From positions 1 through 54,242 of the forward strand of contig NZ_FRAV01000034.1 in the NCBI RefSeq assembly GCF_900142445.1: a stretch of 54,242 bases of DNA, in the 5' to 3' direction. The notes under the pieces were generated by a model. That model saw nothing but the letters and a program-made list of their open reading frames with translations, made no database searches and was not told the DNA's origin. Below, in pieces: positions 24,720 to 33,250 of the stretch. A program made the translations under genes and the position numbers. This stretch comes from Chryseobacterium polytrichastri. GTDB taxonomy: Bacteria; Bacteroidota; Bacteroidia; Flavobacteriales; Weeksellaceae. Every line of letters starts with the position of its first letter. The stretch's first letter is position 1.

Positions 24720-26186
24720 ATGCAATTAAAAATATACAACTCGCTTACAGCGGAAAAAGAGATATTTAACCCCATTTTAGAAGGAAACGTTGGAATGTAC
24801 GTTTGTGGACCTACTGTTTACAGCAATGTACATTTGGGAAATGTGAGAACTTTCCTTTCTTTCGACTTTATTTACAGAAGTTTAACGCATTTAGGATACA
24901 AAGTAAGATACGTAAGAAATATTACAGATGCAGGTCACCTTACAGACGATGGAGATGTAAACAACGACAGATTTGTAAAACAAACTCGTCTTGAGAAGCT
25001 GGAGCCTATGGAGATCGTACAGAAATATACGGTAGATTTCCACAAAGTTTTGGATATGTTTAATCTATTACCTCCAAACATCGAACCTACGGCAACAGGC
25101 CATATTGTTGAGCAAATTGAGTTAACTCAGAAATTAATTGAGAAAGGTTTTGCTTACGAAAGCAACGGATCTGTATATTTTGACGTGCTGGAATACAACC
25201 AAAGAGGTCTGAATTACGGTGAGCTTTCAAAACGTAATATTGAAGAACTTTTCGCTAATACTAGAGATTTAGACGGACAGGGAGAAAAGAAAAATCCACA
25301 GGATTTTGCCCTTTGGAAAAAAGCATCGCCTGCACACATCATGAGATGGAATTCACCTTGGGGAGAAGGTTTTCCGGGATGGCATCTTGAATGTACTGCA
25401 ATGAGTACGAAATATTTAGGTGAAAAATTTGATATCCACGGAGGTGGAATGGATTTAAAGTTCCCACACCACGAATGTGAGATTGCCCAAGGAAAAGCTT
25501 GCAATGATACTGCTCCGGTAAATTATTGGATGCATGCCAATATGTTGACAATGAATACCCAACGTATGAGCAAGTCTACAGGAAATTACATTTTACCGAT
25601 GCAGTTGGTAACAGGAGATAATGATTTCTTCGAAAAGCCTTTCCATCCGTCAATTGTACGTTTTTGTTTCCTGCAGGCTCATTATAGAAGCGTGTTAGAT
25701 ATTTCTAATGATGCCATGATCGCAAGTGAAAAAGGTTTCATCAGATTAATGGAAGCGATAAAAGTATTGAATTCAATTACTCCGAATGATGAAAAACAAT
25801 CAGGTTTTAACCTTGAAGAGTGGAAGAAGAAAGCTTACGATGCTTTAAATGATGATTTCAATTCTCCGGTTCTGATTGCTCATTTATTTGAAGCAGTGAA
25901 ATTTATTTTTGCTTTAAATGATGCTAAAGAAACAATCTCAACAAAAGATCTTGAAGATTTAAAATCTACATTAAATGCATTGATATTTGATGTTTTAGGA
26001 CTTCAGGCTGTTGAAGAGAATAATAATGAAAAACTAGATCAAACACTACAGGTCTTAATTGAGCTGAGAAATCAGGCAAGAAAATCTAAGAACTTTGACC
26101 TTTCGGACCAAATCAGAGATAAACTTCTTGCTGAAGGTATCGAATTAAAAGACGGAAGAGATGGAACATCTTATGTCTTAAATTAA
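24720..26186 (+). CDS. cysS: Cysteinyl-tRNA synthetase
   Basis: 488 residues, class I synthetase charging tRNA-Cys. Zinc/cysteine-binding Cys29 lies in MYVCGPTVYSNVHLGN, where HLGN (38-41) is the HIGH-type motif. GFPGWHLECTAMS supplies the next zinc ligands, GGGMDLKFPHHECEIAQ follows, and RMSKS (282-286) is the KMSKS loop. The helical anticodon region and a C-terminal tail (RKSKNFDLSDQIRDKL) complete it. Length is standard. The ATG is preceded by the A-rich AAAACAACACA, with no Shine-Dalgarno. A cysteine-run leader ORF ends 70 bases upstream. Confidence 0.97.
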   Translation: MQLKIYNSLTAEKEIFNPILEGNVGMYVCGPTVYSNVHLGNVRTFLSFDFIYRSLTHLGYKVRYVRNITDAGHLTDDGDVNNDRFVKQTRLEKLEPMEIVQKYTVDFHKVLDMFNLLPPNIEPTATGHIVEQIELTQKLIEKGFAYESNGSVYFDVLEYNQRGLNYGELSKRNIEELFANTRDLDGQGEKKNPQDFALWKKASPAHIMRWNSPWGEGFPGWHLECTAMSTKYLGEKFDIHGGGMDLKFPHHECEIAQGKACNDTAPVNYWMHANMLTMNTQRMSKSTGNYILPMQLVTGDNDFFEKPFHPSIVRFCFLQAHYRSVLDISNDAMIASEKGFIRLMEAIKVLNSITPNDEKQSGFNLEEWKKKAYDALNDDFNSPVLIAHLFEAVKFIFALNDAKETISTKDLEDLKSTLNALIFDVLGLQAVEENNNEKLDQTLQVLIELRNQARKSKNFDLSDQIRDKLLAEGIELKDGRDGTSYVLN

Positions 26187-26214
26187 AACATAAAATAAGT
26201 TTTAAACTTAATAT

Positions 26215-26345
26215 ATCTCTCGCAGATTTTACAGATTACTCAGATTTTTATTCATAATCATCTGCTCAATCCGCTAAATCTGCGAGAGTTTTTTGTTACT
26301 ATTTTGTACGGAATTTGTCATTCTGACGAAAGAAGAATCTCTAGC
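26215..26345. repeat. CAGATT-unit inverted repeat plus GTCATTCTGA motif, copy 1
   Basis: Arms at about 26217-26249 and 26256-26288 pair at about 25 of 33 positions. Each contains three CAGATT-like units spaced about 9-10 bases. Bases 26245-26294 recur with one change at 26423-26472. A second motif, TGTCATTCTGACGAAAGAAG, starts near 26317. The 537-bp gap 26187-26723 holds these repeats and the following AT-rich promoter zone, but no gene that I can support. Confidence 0.7.
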
Positions 26346-26416
26346 CATATCGAATAAAACACAAAGTGATTCATAAAACATACGGTTTGAATTAAAATAG
26401 AGAACTTAATACCTCC

Positions 26417-26516
26417 TGCATATTTTTATTCATAATCATCTGCTTAATCCGCTAAATCTGCGAGAGTTTTTTATGCCCTTTCCTGTCATTTCGACGAAGG
26501 AGAAATCTTCTTAATA
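26417..26516. repeat. CAGATT-unit repeat, copy 2 (partial)
   Basis: The 50 bases 26423-26472 are identical to 26245-26294 except one C-to-T change, followed by a GTCATTTCGACGAAGGAG motif at 26485. The left arm of the inverted repeat is missing here, so this is a partial tandem duplicate 178 bases away. Confidence 0.72.
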
Positions 26517-26723
26517 ATCTTAATAGCTTAACTAAAATCTTAATGGTTAAAATTTAAATATAAAAAAACTGTTAGGTTAAAAAATATCCAAATTATCATA
26601 ATCACAATATTGAAATTAAATTATTGTAAATATTATTCAATAGTAGAGATTTTTTGTTATTTAATTTTAAAATTATGTAACTTAGTCATACTAAAATGAT
26701 TATGAATCTAAATTCAACTTATT

Positions 26724-27890
26724 ATGAAAAAACATTTATTCCCTTTATTTTTGGTGTTAATGAGCACAAGCGCTTATGCACAGCAAGATTTTTTTGCCCT
26801 TACAGGAAAAGATACTCCAAGTATTATTTTTAATGATTTCAGAGCGATAGATGCAGTGAACGGGACGTCGGGAGAAAGTATTTTCTCTGCTGATTCTTCG
26901 GCAAAAGTATTTTCACAGGCAAGAAATGGTTCTGTAACGGAGGATAAAAATACATACAATAATTCTCAAGCGGTTACGATGGCAGCATTGGCATATGATT
27001 CTTCTAATAATAACTTGGTGTACATGCCCATGTTTTCATCCAATGTGTATGTTTTAAATCCTAAAACAAAAGAAACAACTTTAATTGAAAATAATGTAGT
27101 GAGAGTAACTTCTTGTGATATTAATTCTCATATAACGAGAATGTCGAACGGTTATGATGGAAATATTTACGCGATGAATAATTCCGGAACACAGTTTTTA
27201 CAAATCAGTAAAAAGAACAATCAATATGTTGTTAATGATCTTGGAATTGTAAAAGAGGATCCTTCTAACGGGAAAAATTCTTTTACAACAATTGAAACAG
27301 GTTTTGGCGGTGATATGATTGCAGATGCAGATAATAATTTTTATGTTTTTGCAACTTCAGGAAATGTTTTCAAAGTGTCTACGAAAGAATTAAAAGCAAA
27401 ATTTGTAGGAAAGATTACGGGAGTTCCGGAAGGATATTCTGTGAACGGGGCGGCTGTTAATGCGAAAGGAAACGTTGTCATTGCAAGTGCCAAAGGGGCA
27501 CCTTTATATGAATTGAGTTTAGATAATTTACAGGCAAAACAACTTCCTGGAAATTTGAATTTACATATTTATGACTTGGCAAGTAAGTATTTTGCAAACG
27601 ATAAGGCAATTTCAAAAACGGTTCTTGCAAATTTAGATATTTATCCTACGAGAGTTGACGAGCAGTTGATCAACGTTAGCGTTAATGATAAATCGGTTAA
27701 AGGAAATCTTAAACTGACGATTTTTGATGTTTCAGGTAAAAATGTAATGCAGGAAAATATATTCGTAAAAGACGGTTCACTAAACCAGCAGATTTATTTG
27801 AAAAATCTTATCAATGGAGCATATGTGGCGAGTATTGCAAATGAGTCTGGTAAAGTATTATTAAGTAAGAAAATTCTGGTAACAAAATAA
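26724..27890 (+). CDS. T9SS type A sorting domain-containing protein
   Basis: A 388-residue surface or secreted protein. Signal peptide 1-19 (MKKHLFPLFLVLMSTSAYA). The central part (about 60-290) has repeating short beta motifs (NLVYMPMFSSNVYVLN, GYDGNIYAMNNSG, ADADNNFYVFATSG) that read like an incomplete beta-propeller. The C-terminal sorting domain, about 305-388, contains LDIYPTRVDEQLINV, FDVSGKNV and the basic end SKKILVTK. No catalytic residues are visible. A possible promoter, TTTTG-N21-TAACTTAG, lies at 26652-26685. Ends before a strong terminator, so it is a single-gene unit. Confidence 0.87.
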   Translation: MKKHLFPLFLVLMSTSAYAQQDFFALTGKDTPSIIFNDFRAIDAVNGTSGESIFSADSSAKVFSQARNGSVTEDKNTYNNSQAVTMAALAYDSSNNNLVYMPMFSSNVYVLNPKTKETTLIENNVVRVTSCDINSHITRMSNGYDGNIYAMNNSGTQFLQISKKNNQYVVNDLGIVKEDPSNGKNSFTTIETGFGGDMIADADNNFYVFATSGNVFKVSTKELKAKFVGKITGVPEGYSVNGAAVNAKGNVVIASAKGAPLYELSLDNLQAKQLPGNLNLHIYDLASKYFANDKAISKTVLANLDIYPTRVDEQLINVSVNDKSVKGNLKLTIFDVSGKNVMQENIFVKDGSLNQQIYLKNLINGAYVASIANESGKVLLSKKILVTK

Positions 27891-27942
27891 GAGGACTAAC
27901 AATTGAAATTAGAAAATATTTCTTTTAACATTGTTGAAAATC

Positions 27943-27974
27943 AAAACCTTCTCAAATATTTGAGAAGGTTTTTT
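27943..27974 (+). terminator. Terminator after the T9SS gene
   Basis: A 30-base perfect palindrome (27943-27972, centred on AAATATTT, arms containing CCTTCTC/GAGAAGG) continues into a T-run. It could work in both directions. Confidence 0.85.
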
Positions 27975-28042
27975 AATGAATATTTGATATTCAATATGGG
28001 CGGTTTTTGGAGATTAAACAGTATTTTTATAAAAAATTCAAG

Positions 28043-30694
28043 ATGAAATTATACTTTAATATAGGCTACAGGGCAAAAGTTGGAGAATATTTGCAGCTGG
28101 TCATCAATGAAGAAGGAGCTGTGCCTAAAACTCATAAAATGTTTTGTACTGAGAACGGTTTGTGGAAATGTGAAGTAGATTATTTTTCGAAATCCCTCTC
28201 TTATCAATATCAGTTAACAGATGAAAATGGAAAAGTTCTAAGAGAAGAATTTGTATTGCATCATCTTAGTTTTCCCCATAATTACAAGGAATTTTTAATT
28301 TTTGATGAATGGAATAACAAGAATTTTCCTGAAAACTATCTGAACAATAAAATCCTTTACAATAAGCTGAATCAGTTTGTTCCTGAGAAAATTTCAGTGT
28401 TGAAAAAACATACTCATTTATTCAGATTAGAAGCGCCTGTTTATAATCCGGATTGGACGATTGTATTGTTTGGAAGTACTGCTTCTTTGGGACGTTGGGA
28501 CTATGAAAAAGCAATTCATCTAGCCCAGACTGACTTTGGAATTTGGGAAGCTTCTATTGAGATTCCCGAGAATGAATTTATTCAATTTAAATATTGTCTG
28601 TATGATAAAAATGAAGGTAAAGTAATTGATGTAGAAGCCGGAGAAAATAGATTCACCATTGCCAATCAGCAAAAAGATGTTTTACAGATTGTCTCCAATC
28701 ATTATTTTAGATTTAAGTTATCCCAAATGTATCACGATGCAGGCGTCGCGGTTCCTGTATTCTCTTTAAGAAGTGAAAATGGTTTTGGGGTGGGTGAGTT
28801 TTATGATATGAAACAGCTTGCAGACTGGACCAAAGAAACGGGTCTCGGTATTATCCAGATATTACCTATTAATGATACGACTGCGAATTATATATGGACA
28901 GATTCCTATCCTTACGCTGCCGTTTCAGTATATGCATTGCACCCGCAATATATTTCATTAGAAAACCTTGATTTTAAATTACCGAAAGATGTAGTTGAAG
29001 AATATGTAGCTGATAAATTAGAATTAAATAATTTAGAGTTAGTTGATTACGAAAAAATGATTTCCGGAAAATGGAAATATGTAAAAGCGGTTTTTAATAC
29101 AGAAAAAGAGAAGATTTATAAAGACAGAAACTTCAAGAAATTTATAAAAGATAATGAGAGTTGGTTGATTCCGTATGCTGCATTTTGTGTGTTAAGAGAT
29201 AAATATAAAACTCCGAATTTCAATGATTGGAAGACGCATAAAAAATATATTGCAGGGAAAATTTCGCCATTCTTCTCAGCAAAAAATAAAGACTATGATG
29301 CGTCTATGCTCCATGCATGGGTGCAGTATCAGCTTCATAAACAATTGAAAGAGGCGGTAGAGTATATCCATAGTTTAGGGATTTCTTTAAAAGGAGATCT
29401 GCCGATTGGAATTTACAGATATTCCGTTGAAGCCTGGACGGAACCTGAATTATTCGGGATGGATTTCCAAGCAGGCGCACCGCCGGATCAATTTACAGAA
29501 TTGGGTCAGAATTGGGAATTTCCAACGTATAATTGGGAAGCGATGAAAGCGGATAATTATCAATGGTGGAAAAATAGATTCAAAGCATTGGAGCAGTATT
29601 TTGATGCGATGAGAATAGATCATATTTTAGGATTTTTCAGAATCTGGAGAATGCCGATTTCTGCAACACAAGGAATTTTAGGATACTTTTATCCTGCGGT
29701 TCCCATTACGACAGATGAATTTAAAGCGTGGCATATTCCTTTTGATTTCAATAGATATTGCAAGCCGTTTATTAATGATCTGATTCTTTGGAAATATGTT
29801 GGAGAAAATAGTAATAAGGCTCTTGAATTCATCAATGATAATTTTAATGGGACCTATTCTTTTAAAGATGAATTTGATACGCAGAGAAAATTATCAGACT
29901 TTTTCAAGAAAAATCCAAGAGGACCAATCGAAGAGCAGTTGATTTCACTTTGTGCAAATGTGTTGTTTTTAACTGAAGAAAGAAATGGTGAAACTGTTTA
30001 CCATCCAAGGTTCAATGTGTACAATACAGATTCCTACAGTTATTTGTCAGACTGGGAAAAGAAATCTATTTACGATCTGTACAACGATTATTTCTTCAAA
30101 AGACAAGATTACTTGTGGAAAGAAAAAGCAATGGAAAAACTTCCGATGATCCTTAACGCAACCAAAATGTTGATTTGTGGAGAAGATTTGGGAATGGTTC
30201 CTGACTGTGTTCCTGCTGTGATGGATGAATTGGCGATTATAGCCTTGAAAGTTCAACGTATGCCTTCTGATAACATTCCTTTCTTTAATCCTAAAAATGC
30301 AGGTTATATGAACGTAATTACGGCTTCTTCACATGATAGCTCTACATTAAGACAATGGTGGAAAGAAGATCCAGCTTTAACGCAGAAATATTTTAACCAA
30401 CAATTGATGCAGTACGGCAAAGCACCTGAAGAATTAGATGCTCATTTAGCGGAGATCATTATGAAGCAACATCTTTATACGGATGCGATGTTGGCTATTT
30501 TCCCAATTCAGGAGTTTTTTGCTACAGATGAAGAGCTTATCAACCCGAAAATAGATAACGAAAGAATCAATAATCCAGCGATATTCCCCTATTATTGGCG
30601 CTATAGAATGCATTTAAAATTAGAAGATTTAAAAGAAAAGACTGATTTTAATGATAAAATTGCAAATTGGGTGAAAAGTAGTGGAAGGTTGTAA
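28043..30694 (+). CDS. malQ: 4-alpha-glucanotransferase with two N-terminal starch-binding modules (DPE2-like)
   Basis: 883 residues. Family GH77 enzyme that moves glucan chains between maltodextrins. The N-terminal ~250 residues hold two CBM20-like modules: the first opens LYFNIGYRAKVGEYLQLV, the second TIVLFGSTASLGRWDYEKA. The barrel begins near 250 with LRSENGFGVGEF. The nucleophile is Asp526 in MRIDHILGFFRIWRMP, the acid/base Glu714 in GEDLGMVP, and Asp765 in SSHDSSTLR. Two CBM20 modules plus GH77 is the architecture of plant DPE2-type enzymes rather than E. coli MalQ. The frame opens at a TTG (28007), but the ATG at 28043 gives the normal N-terminus. Confidence 0.93.
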   Translation: MKLYFNIGYRAKVGEYLQLVINEEGAVPKTHKMFCTENGLWKCEVDYFSKSLSYQYQLTDENGKVLREEFVLHHLSFPHNYKEFLIFDEWNNKNFPENYLNNKILYNKLNQFVPEKISVLKKHTHLFRLEAPVYNPDWTIVLFGSTASLGRWDYEKAIHLAQTDFGIWEASIEIPENEFIQFKYCLYDKNEGKVIDVEAGENRFTIANQQKDVLQIVSNHYFRFKLSQMYHDAGVAVPVFSLRSENGFGVGEFYDMKQLADWTKETGLGIIQILPINDTTANYIWTDSYPYAAVSVYALHPQYISLENLDFKLPKDVVEEYVADKLELNNLELVDYEKMISGKWKYVKAVFNTEKEKIYKDRNFKKFIKDNESWLIPYAAFCVLRDKYKTPNFNDWKTHKKYIAGKISPFFSAKNKDYDASMLHAWVQYQLHKQLKEAVEYIHSLGISLKGDLPIGIYRYSVEAWTEPELFGMDFQAGAPPDQFTELGQNWEFPTYNWEAMKADNYQWWKNRFKALEQYFDAMRIDHILGFFRIWRMPISATQGILGYFYPAVPITTDEFKAWHIPFDFNRYCKPFINDLILWKYVGENSNKALEFINDNFNGTYSFKDEFDTQRKLSDFFKKNPRGPIEEQLISLCANVLFLTEERNGETVYHPRFNVYNTDSYSYLSDWEKKSIYDLYNDYFFKRQDYLWKEKAMEKLPMILNATKMLICGEDLGMVPDCVPAVMDELAIIALKVQRMPSDNIPFFNPKNAGYMNVITASSHDSSTLRQWWKEDPALTQKYFNQQLMQYGKAPEELDAHLAEIIMKQHLYTDAMLAIFPIQEFFATDEELINPKIDNERINNPAIFPYYWRYRMHLKLEDLKEKTDFNDKIANWVKSSGRL

Positions 30695-30732
30695 ATTTAA
30701 CAATTGATTATCAATTAATTAATGATATTTTA

Positions 30733-30769
30733 AAAGAAGTTAGGTCAAAAGATTTAACTTCTTTTTTTT
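30733..30769 (+). terminator. Terminator of the glucanotransferase gene
   Basis: A 10-bp stem AAAGAAGTTA / TAACTTCTTT (30733-30742, 30755-30764) with a 12-base loop runs into TTTTT. Confidence 0.78.
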
Positions 30770-30833
30770 ATTTGTATCCAAAAGATAGAATAGAGATATT
30801 CTACTATATATTAACCAATTAACAACAATAAGA

Positions 30834-31910
30834 ATGAAAAAAATATTTATAGGATTTGCTTTGAGTTTGGCGACTTTGTCGTTCGCTCAACAATATCCAA
30901 ATGATGGATATAATAACGGAAACGGAAATAATGGTTATGGAAATAACAATTATGGAAGTAATGACGGATATTATTCTAATCAGGACGATCAAAATTATTT
31001 TCCGGACGATTATTATTATAACTATCCTCAGGATTATTATCCAACCGATTATTACCAAAGCTATTATAATGATTACAGAAACAGTATCGTGAATGTAAAC
31101 TGGAATGTATTCTTTACCCAAAATAGATTGAACCGTTGGCAAATAGATCAGGTATTACGCTTGAATAGTTTGTACGGAAGTTTTGCAACTTGGAATAATT
31201 TCTACAGATACAACCCAGACAGATGGTATTATGATAGATACTATGCAATGGAAAGAATTTTAGGACCTAGAGTGTTCGTGACATTCCAAAACGATTATTA
31301 TCACGGTGCGAGTCCTATCGTTTATTTCCAAAATTACAGAAGAACTTATTACACACCAAGATACAGACCAATGCCTCGTTACAGAAGTGTAAATATTAAT
31401 GTTTACAGAGTAGACAGAGCAAGATTCAGAGGGAATAATAATCCTTCATTGAACATTGTAAGAACGAGCCAGAGAGAAAATAATGGTTTTAGAGGGTCTG
31501 TAAGAGATAACAACTCAGGATTCCGTAATCAGTCTAATAATAATTCAGGAAACTTCCGTGGTGCTGAAAATAATGGAACGAGAGCTAATGGAGGTTTTAG
31601 AACAAATACTGATAATAACGGAGGAACTAGAAATACAGGTGGATTCAGAGGGAATAACGATGTAAGACCAGTAAGTCCAACGCCTAGAGATAATAACGGA
31701 GGCTTTAGAGGGAACGCTGAAAATAACGGAGGAACCAGAAATAGTGGCGGATTTAGAGGAAATAGTGAAGTAAGAAGAGAAAGTTCTGCACCTAGAGAGA
31801 ATGGGGGTGGTTTCAGACAACAAAGATCTGAAAGCCCTTCTCCAAGACAGGAAAATAATGGAGGAGGAAACAGAAGTGGCTCAGGAGGTTTCAGACTCAC
31901 AAGCAATTAA
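30834..31910 (+). CDS. Secreted Asn/Gly/Arg-rich repeat protein
   Basis: 358 residues, function unknown. Signal peptide about 1-19 (ending LSFAQQ). Residues 20-75 are low-complexity Asn/Gly/Tyr/Asp. A folded segment follows at about 80-185 (NVNWNVFFTQNRLNRWQIDQ, YNPDRWYYDRYYAMERILG), resembling small secreted proteins found in Chryseobacterium. The last 150 residues are Asn/Gly/Arg repeats built on GGFRGN, including a 36-residue unit present twice. Composition is strongly basic. An RGG-like tail on an exported protein suggests binding of polyanions or self-association, but this is inference. Confidence 0.82.
   Translation: MKKIFIGFALSLATLSFAQQYPNDGYNNGNGNNGYGNNNYGSNDGYYSNQDDQNYFPDDYYYNYPQDYYPTDYYQSYYNDYRNSIVNVNWNVFFTQNRLNRWQIDQVLRLNSLYGSFATWNNFYRYNPDRWYYDRYYAMERILGPRVFVTFQNDYYHGASPIVYFQNYRRTYYTPRYRPMPRYRSVNINVYRVDRARFRGNNNPSLNIVRTSQRENNGFRGSVRDNNSGFRNQSNNNSGNFRGAENNGTRANGGFRTNTDNNGGTRNTGGFRGNNDVRPVSPTPRDNNGGFRGNAENNGGTRNSGGFRGNSEVRRESSAPRENGGGFRQQRSESPSPRQENNGGGNRSGSGGFRLTSN
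31611..31826 (+). repeat. 108-bp in-frame tandem duplication
   Basis: Unit 1 starts at 31611 and unit 2 at 31719. Each encodes about 36 residues beginning D/E-NNGGTRN followed by GGFRGN and an Arg/Pro/Ser spacer. Similarity is clear in protein and DNA but not perfect, so it is not a very recent duplication. Confidence 0.72.
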
Positions 31911-31941
31911 TAATTTTCATATATTATATTTAAGTGGTGTG

Positions 31942-31975
31942 AAGGGCAGGTTTTTATAATCTGCCCTTTTATTTT
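31942..31975 (+). terminator. Terminator of the repeat-protein gene
   Basis: AAGGGCAG (31942-31949) pairs with CTGCCCTT (31961-31968), followed by TTATTTTG. Confidence 0.82.
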
Positions 31976-32097
31976 GTTAATTTATTATTTTGATATTTAA
32001 ATTTAACATTTTTTATGAATATACTTATTTAACTTCTGTTTTAATTGGTTATCAAAAAGGTATATAACAATTAATTAATAATTAAATATTTAAAAAG

Positions 32098-32544
32098 ATG
32101 AAAAAATTAATAGTAGCAATAGCATTTATTGGAATGGGAAGTTTTGCAATGGCTCAACAAACAACTCCTCAGGATAAGCAAGCGAAGAGAGCAGAAATGC
32201 AACAGAAAATGCAACAAAAACAGCAGGAGCACTTAGATGAAATGCAGAAAGATTTGAACCTGAATCAAGCACAGGTAACCCAAATCAAAGCTCTTCAAGA
32301 AAAAAGAAAAGCTGAAATGAAAGCTGAGTTTGATAAGAACAAAGGCGAAAGACAGGCTAAAATGGAGCAGATGAAAGTTAAAAGAGAGCAAATGGATGCG
32401 GATATGAAAAAAATCTTAACGCCTCAGCAATATGATAAATGGCAGGCAGACAGAAAAGCTAAAATGGCGCAGAGAAAAGCAGGAATGAAGGGAGGAAAAA
32501 TGATGATGAAACCAATGAATACAGCTGCCCCGGCTGTGAATTAA
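32098..32544 (+). CDS. Small secreted Spy/CpxP-like helical protein
   Basis: 148 residues. Signal peptide 1-19 (MKKLIVAIAFIGMGSFAMA). The mature protein is almost entirely charged helix rich in Lys, Gln and Met, with DLNLNQAQVTQIKALQEKR followed by ILTPQQYDKW. The pair resembles the L-T-x-x-Q repeat of the Spy/CpxP family of periplasmic ATP-independent chaperones. The Met/Lys-rich tail (GGKMMMKPMNTAAP) could bind metal. The assignment rests on composition and the two Q-containing motifs only. It is a single-gene unit with its own terminator. Confidence 0.75.
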   Translation: MKKLIVAIAFIGMGSFAMAQQTTPQDKQAKRAEMQQKMQQKQQEHLDEMQKDLNLNQAQVTQIKALQEKRKAEMKAEFDKNKGERQAKMEQMKVKREQMDADMKKILTPQQYDKWQADRKAKMAQRKAGMKGGKMMMKPMNTAAPAVN

Positions 32545-32574
32545 GAGTTTTTCATTCTTATTTTTTAATGTGTT

Positions 32575-32602
32575 AAGGACGGAAGTAATTCCGTTCTTTT
32601 TG
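32575..32602 (+). terminator. Terminator of the Spy-like gene
   Basis: AAGGACGGAA / TTCCGTTCTT around GTAA (one G-T pair) followed by a T-run. Confidence 0.8.
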
Positions 32603-32621
32603 TATTAAATTTCATTAAATC

Positions 32622-32653
32622 TTTTGATTTCGGGGTTTTATTCCATAATTTTG
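32622..32653 (+). promoter_or_regulatory. Promoter of the ferritin gene
   Basis: TTTTG (32622-32626), a 19-base spacer, then TAATTTTG (32646-32653): a full match to the Bacteroidota consensus. The expected RNA start is near 32660, about 12 bases before the ATG at 32672, which rules out the longer frame beginning at 32624. Confidence 0.75.
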
Positions 32654-32671
32654 ACTGTAAAATTTATTATT

Positions 32672-33181
32672 ATGGTAAGCGATAAAATTGCACAATTAAT
32701 TAACGAACAAATAGCTCACGAACAATACGCATCACAATATTATCTTTCAATGTCTGCTTGGTTTTCAGCAATAGACCTTGATGGAATTGCCAATTATTTC
32801 AGAGTACAGAGCAAAGAAGAATTGATGCATGCTGATAAAATGTTTGATTATTTAAATGATGTTGGAGGACAGATCATCATTGGAGAAATTGCAAAACCAC
32901 CACACGAATTTGCAAATGCAACAGACATTTTTGAAAAAGCATTGGAGCACGAGAAAAAAGTAACAAAAAGTATCTTCAACATTGTGAAAAATGCGAATGA
33001 CGAAGGAGATTTTGCAACGACTTCTTTCTTACAGTGGTTCATCAATGAGCAAGTAGAAGAAGAGGCGAGTGCTTCTCAATATGTAACGAAAATTAAAATG
33101 GTTTGTGATAATCCATCAGCATTATATCTTTTTGATCAGGAGTTGTCACAGAGAGTTTTTGTTGCAGATCCAACGGCTTAA
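32672..33181 (+). CDS. ftnA: Non-haem ferritin
   Basis: 169 residues, cytoplasmic iron-storage ferritin of the bacterial FtnA type. Ferroxidase residues fall at the canonical positions: Glu17 (AHEQYASQYY), Glu50 and His53 (SKEELMHADK). Glu94 and Gln127-like positions lie in KALEHEKKVTKSI and FLQWFINEQVEEE. Length matches E. coli FtnA closely. The ATG at 32672 is supported by the promoter directly upstream. It ends before a bidirectional terminator shared with the convergent addA gene. No Fur-like site could be identified by eye. Confidence 0.95.
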   Translation: MVSDKIAQLINEQIAHEQYASQYYLSMSAWFSAIDLDGIANYFRVQSKEELMHADKMFDYLNDVGGQIIIGEIAKPPHEFANATDIFEKALEHEKKVTKSIFNIVKNANDEGDFATTSFLQWFINEQVEEEASASQYVTKIKMVCDNPSALYLFDQELSQRVFVADPTA

Positions 33182-33214
33182 GATTTAGCTTTAATTTAAA
33201 GTTCAAGATAAAAA

Positions 33215-33250
33215 TTTCGGCGGCACCTTTGGTGCCGCCGAAACTTTTTT
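33215..33250. terminator. Bidirectional terminator between ferritin and addA genes
   Basis: A perfect 13-bp GC-rich stem (33215-33227 with 33231-33243, core GGCGGCACC) around TTT, flanked by a T-run to the right and an A-run to the left. It overlaps the last bases of the addA stop region. Confidence 0.9.

Noticed and set aside
26187..26723. Possible CRISPR array
   Set aside because: Only two copies of a 50-bp unit, 178 bases apart with unequal flanks, containing inverted repeats, and no cas genes. It is a dispersed intergenic repeat.
31529..31906. Pro/Leu-rich minus-strand frame
   Set aside because: Shadow of the GGFRGN repeats of the secreted protein on the plus strand.
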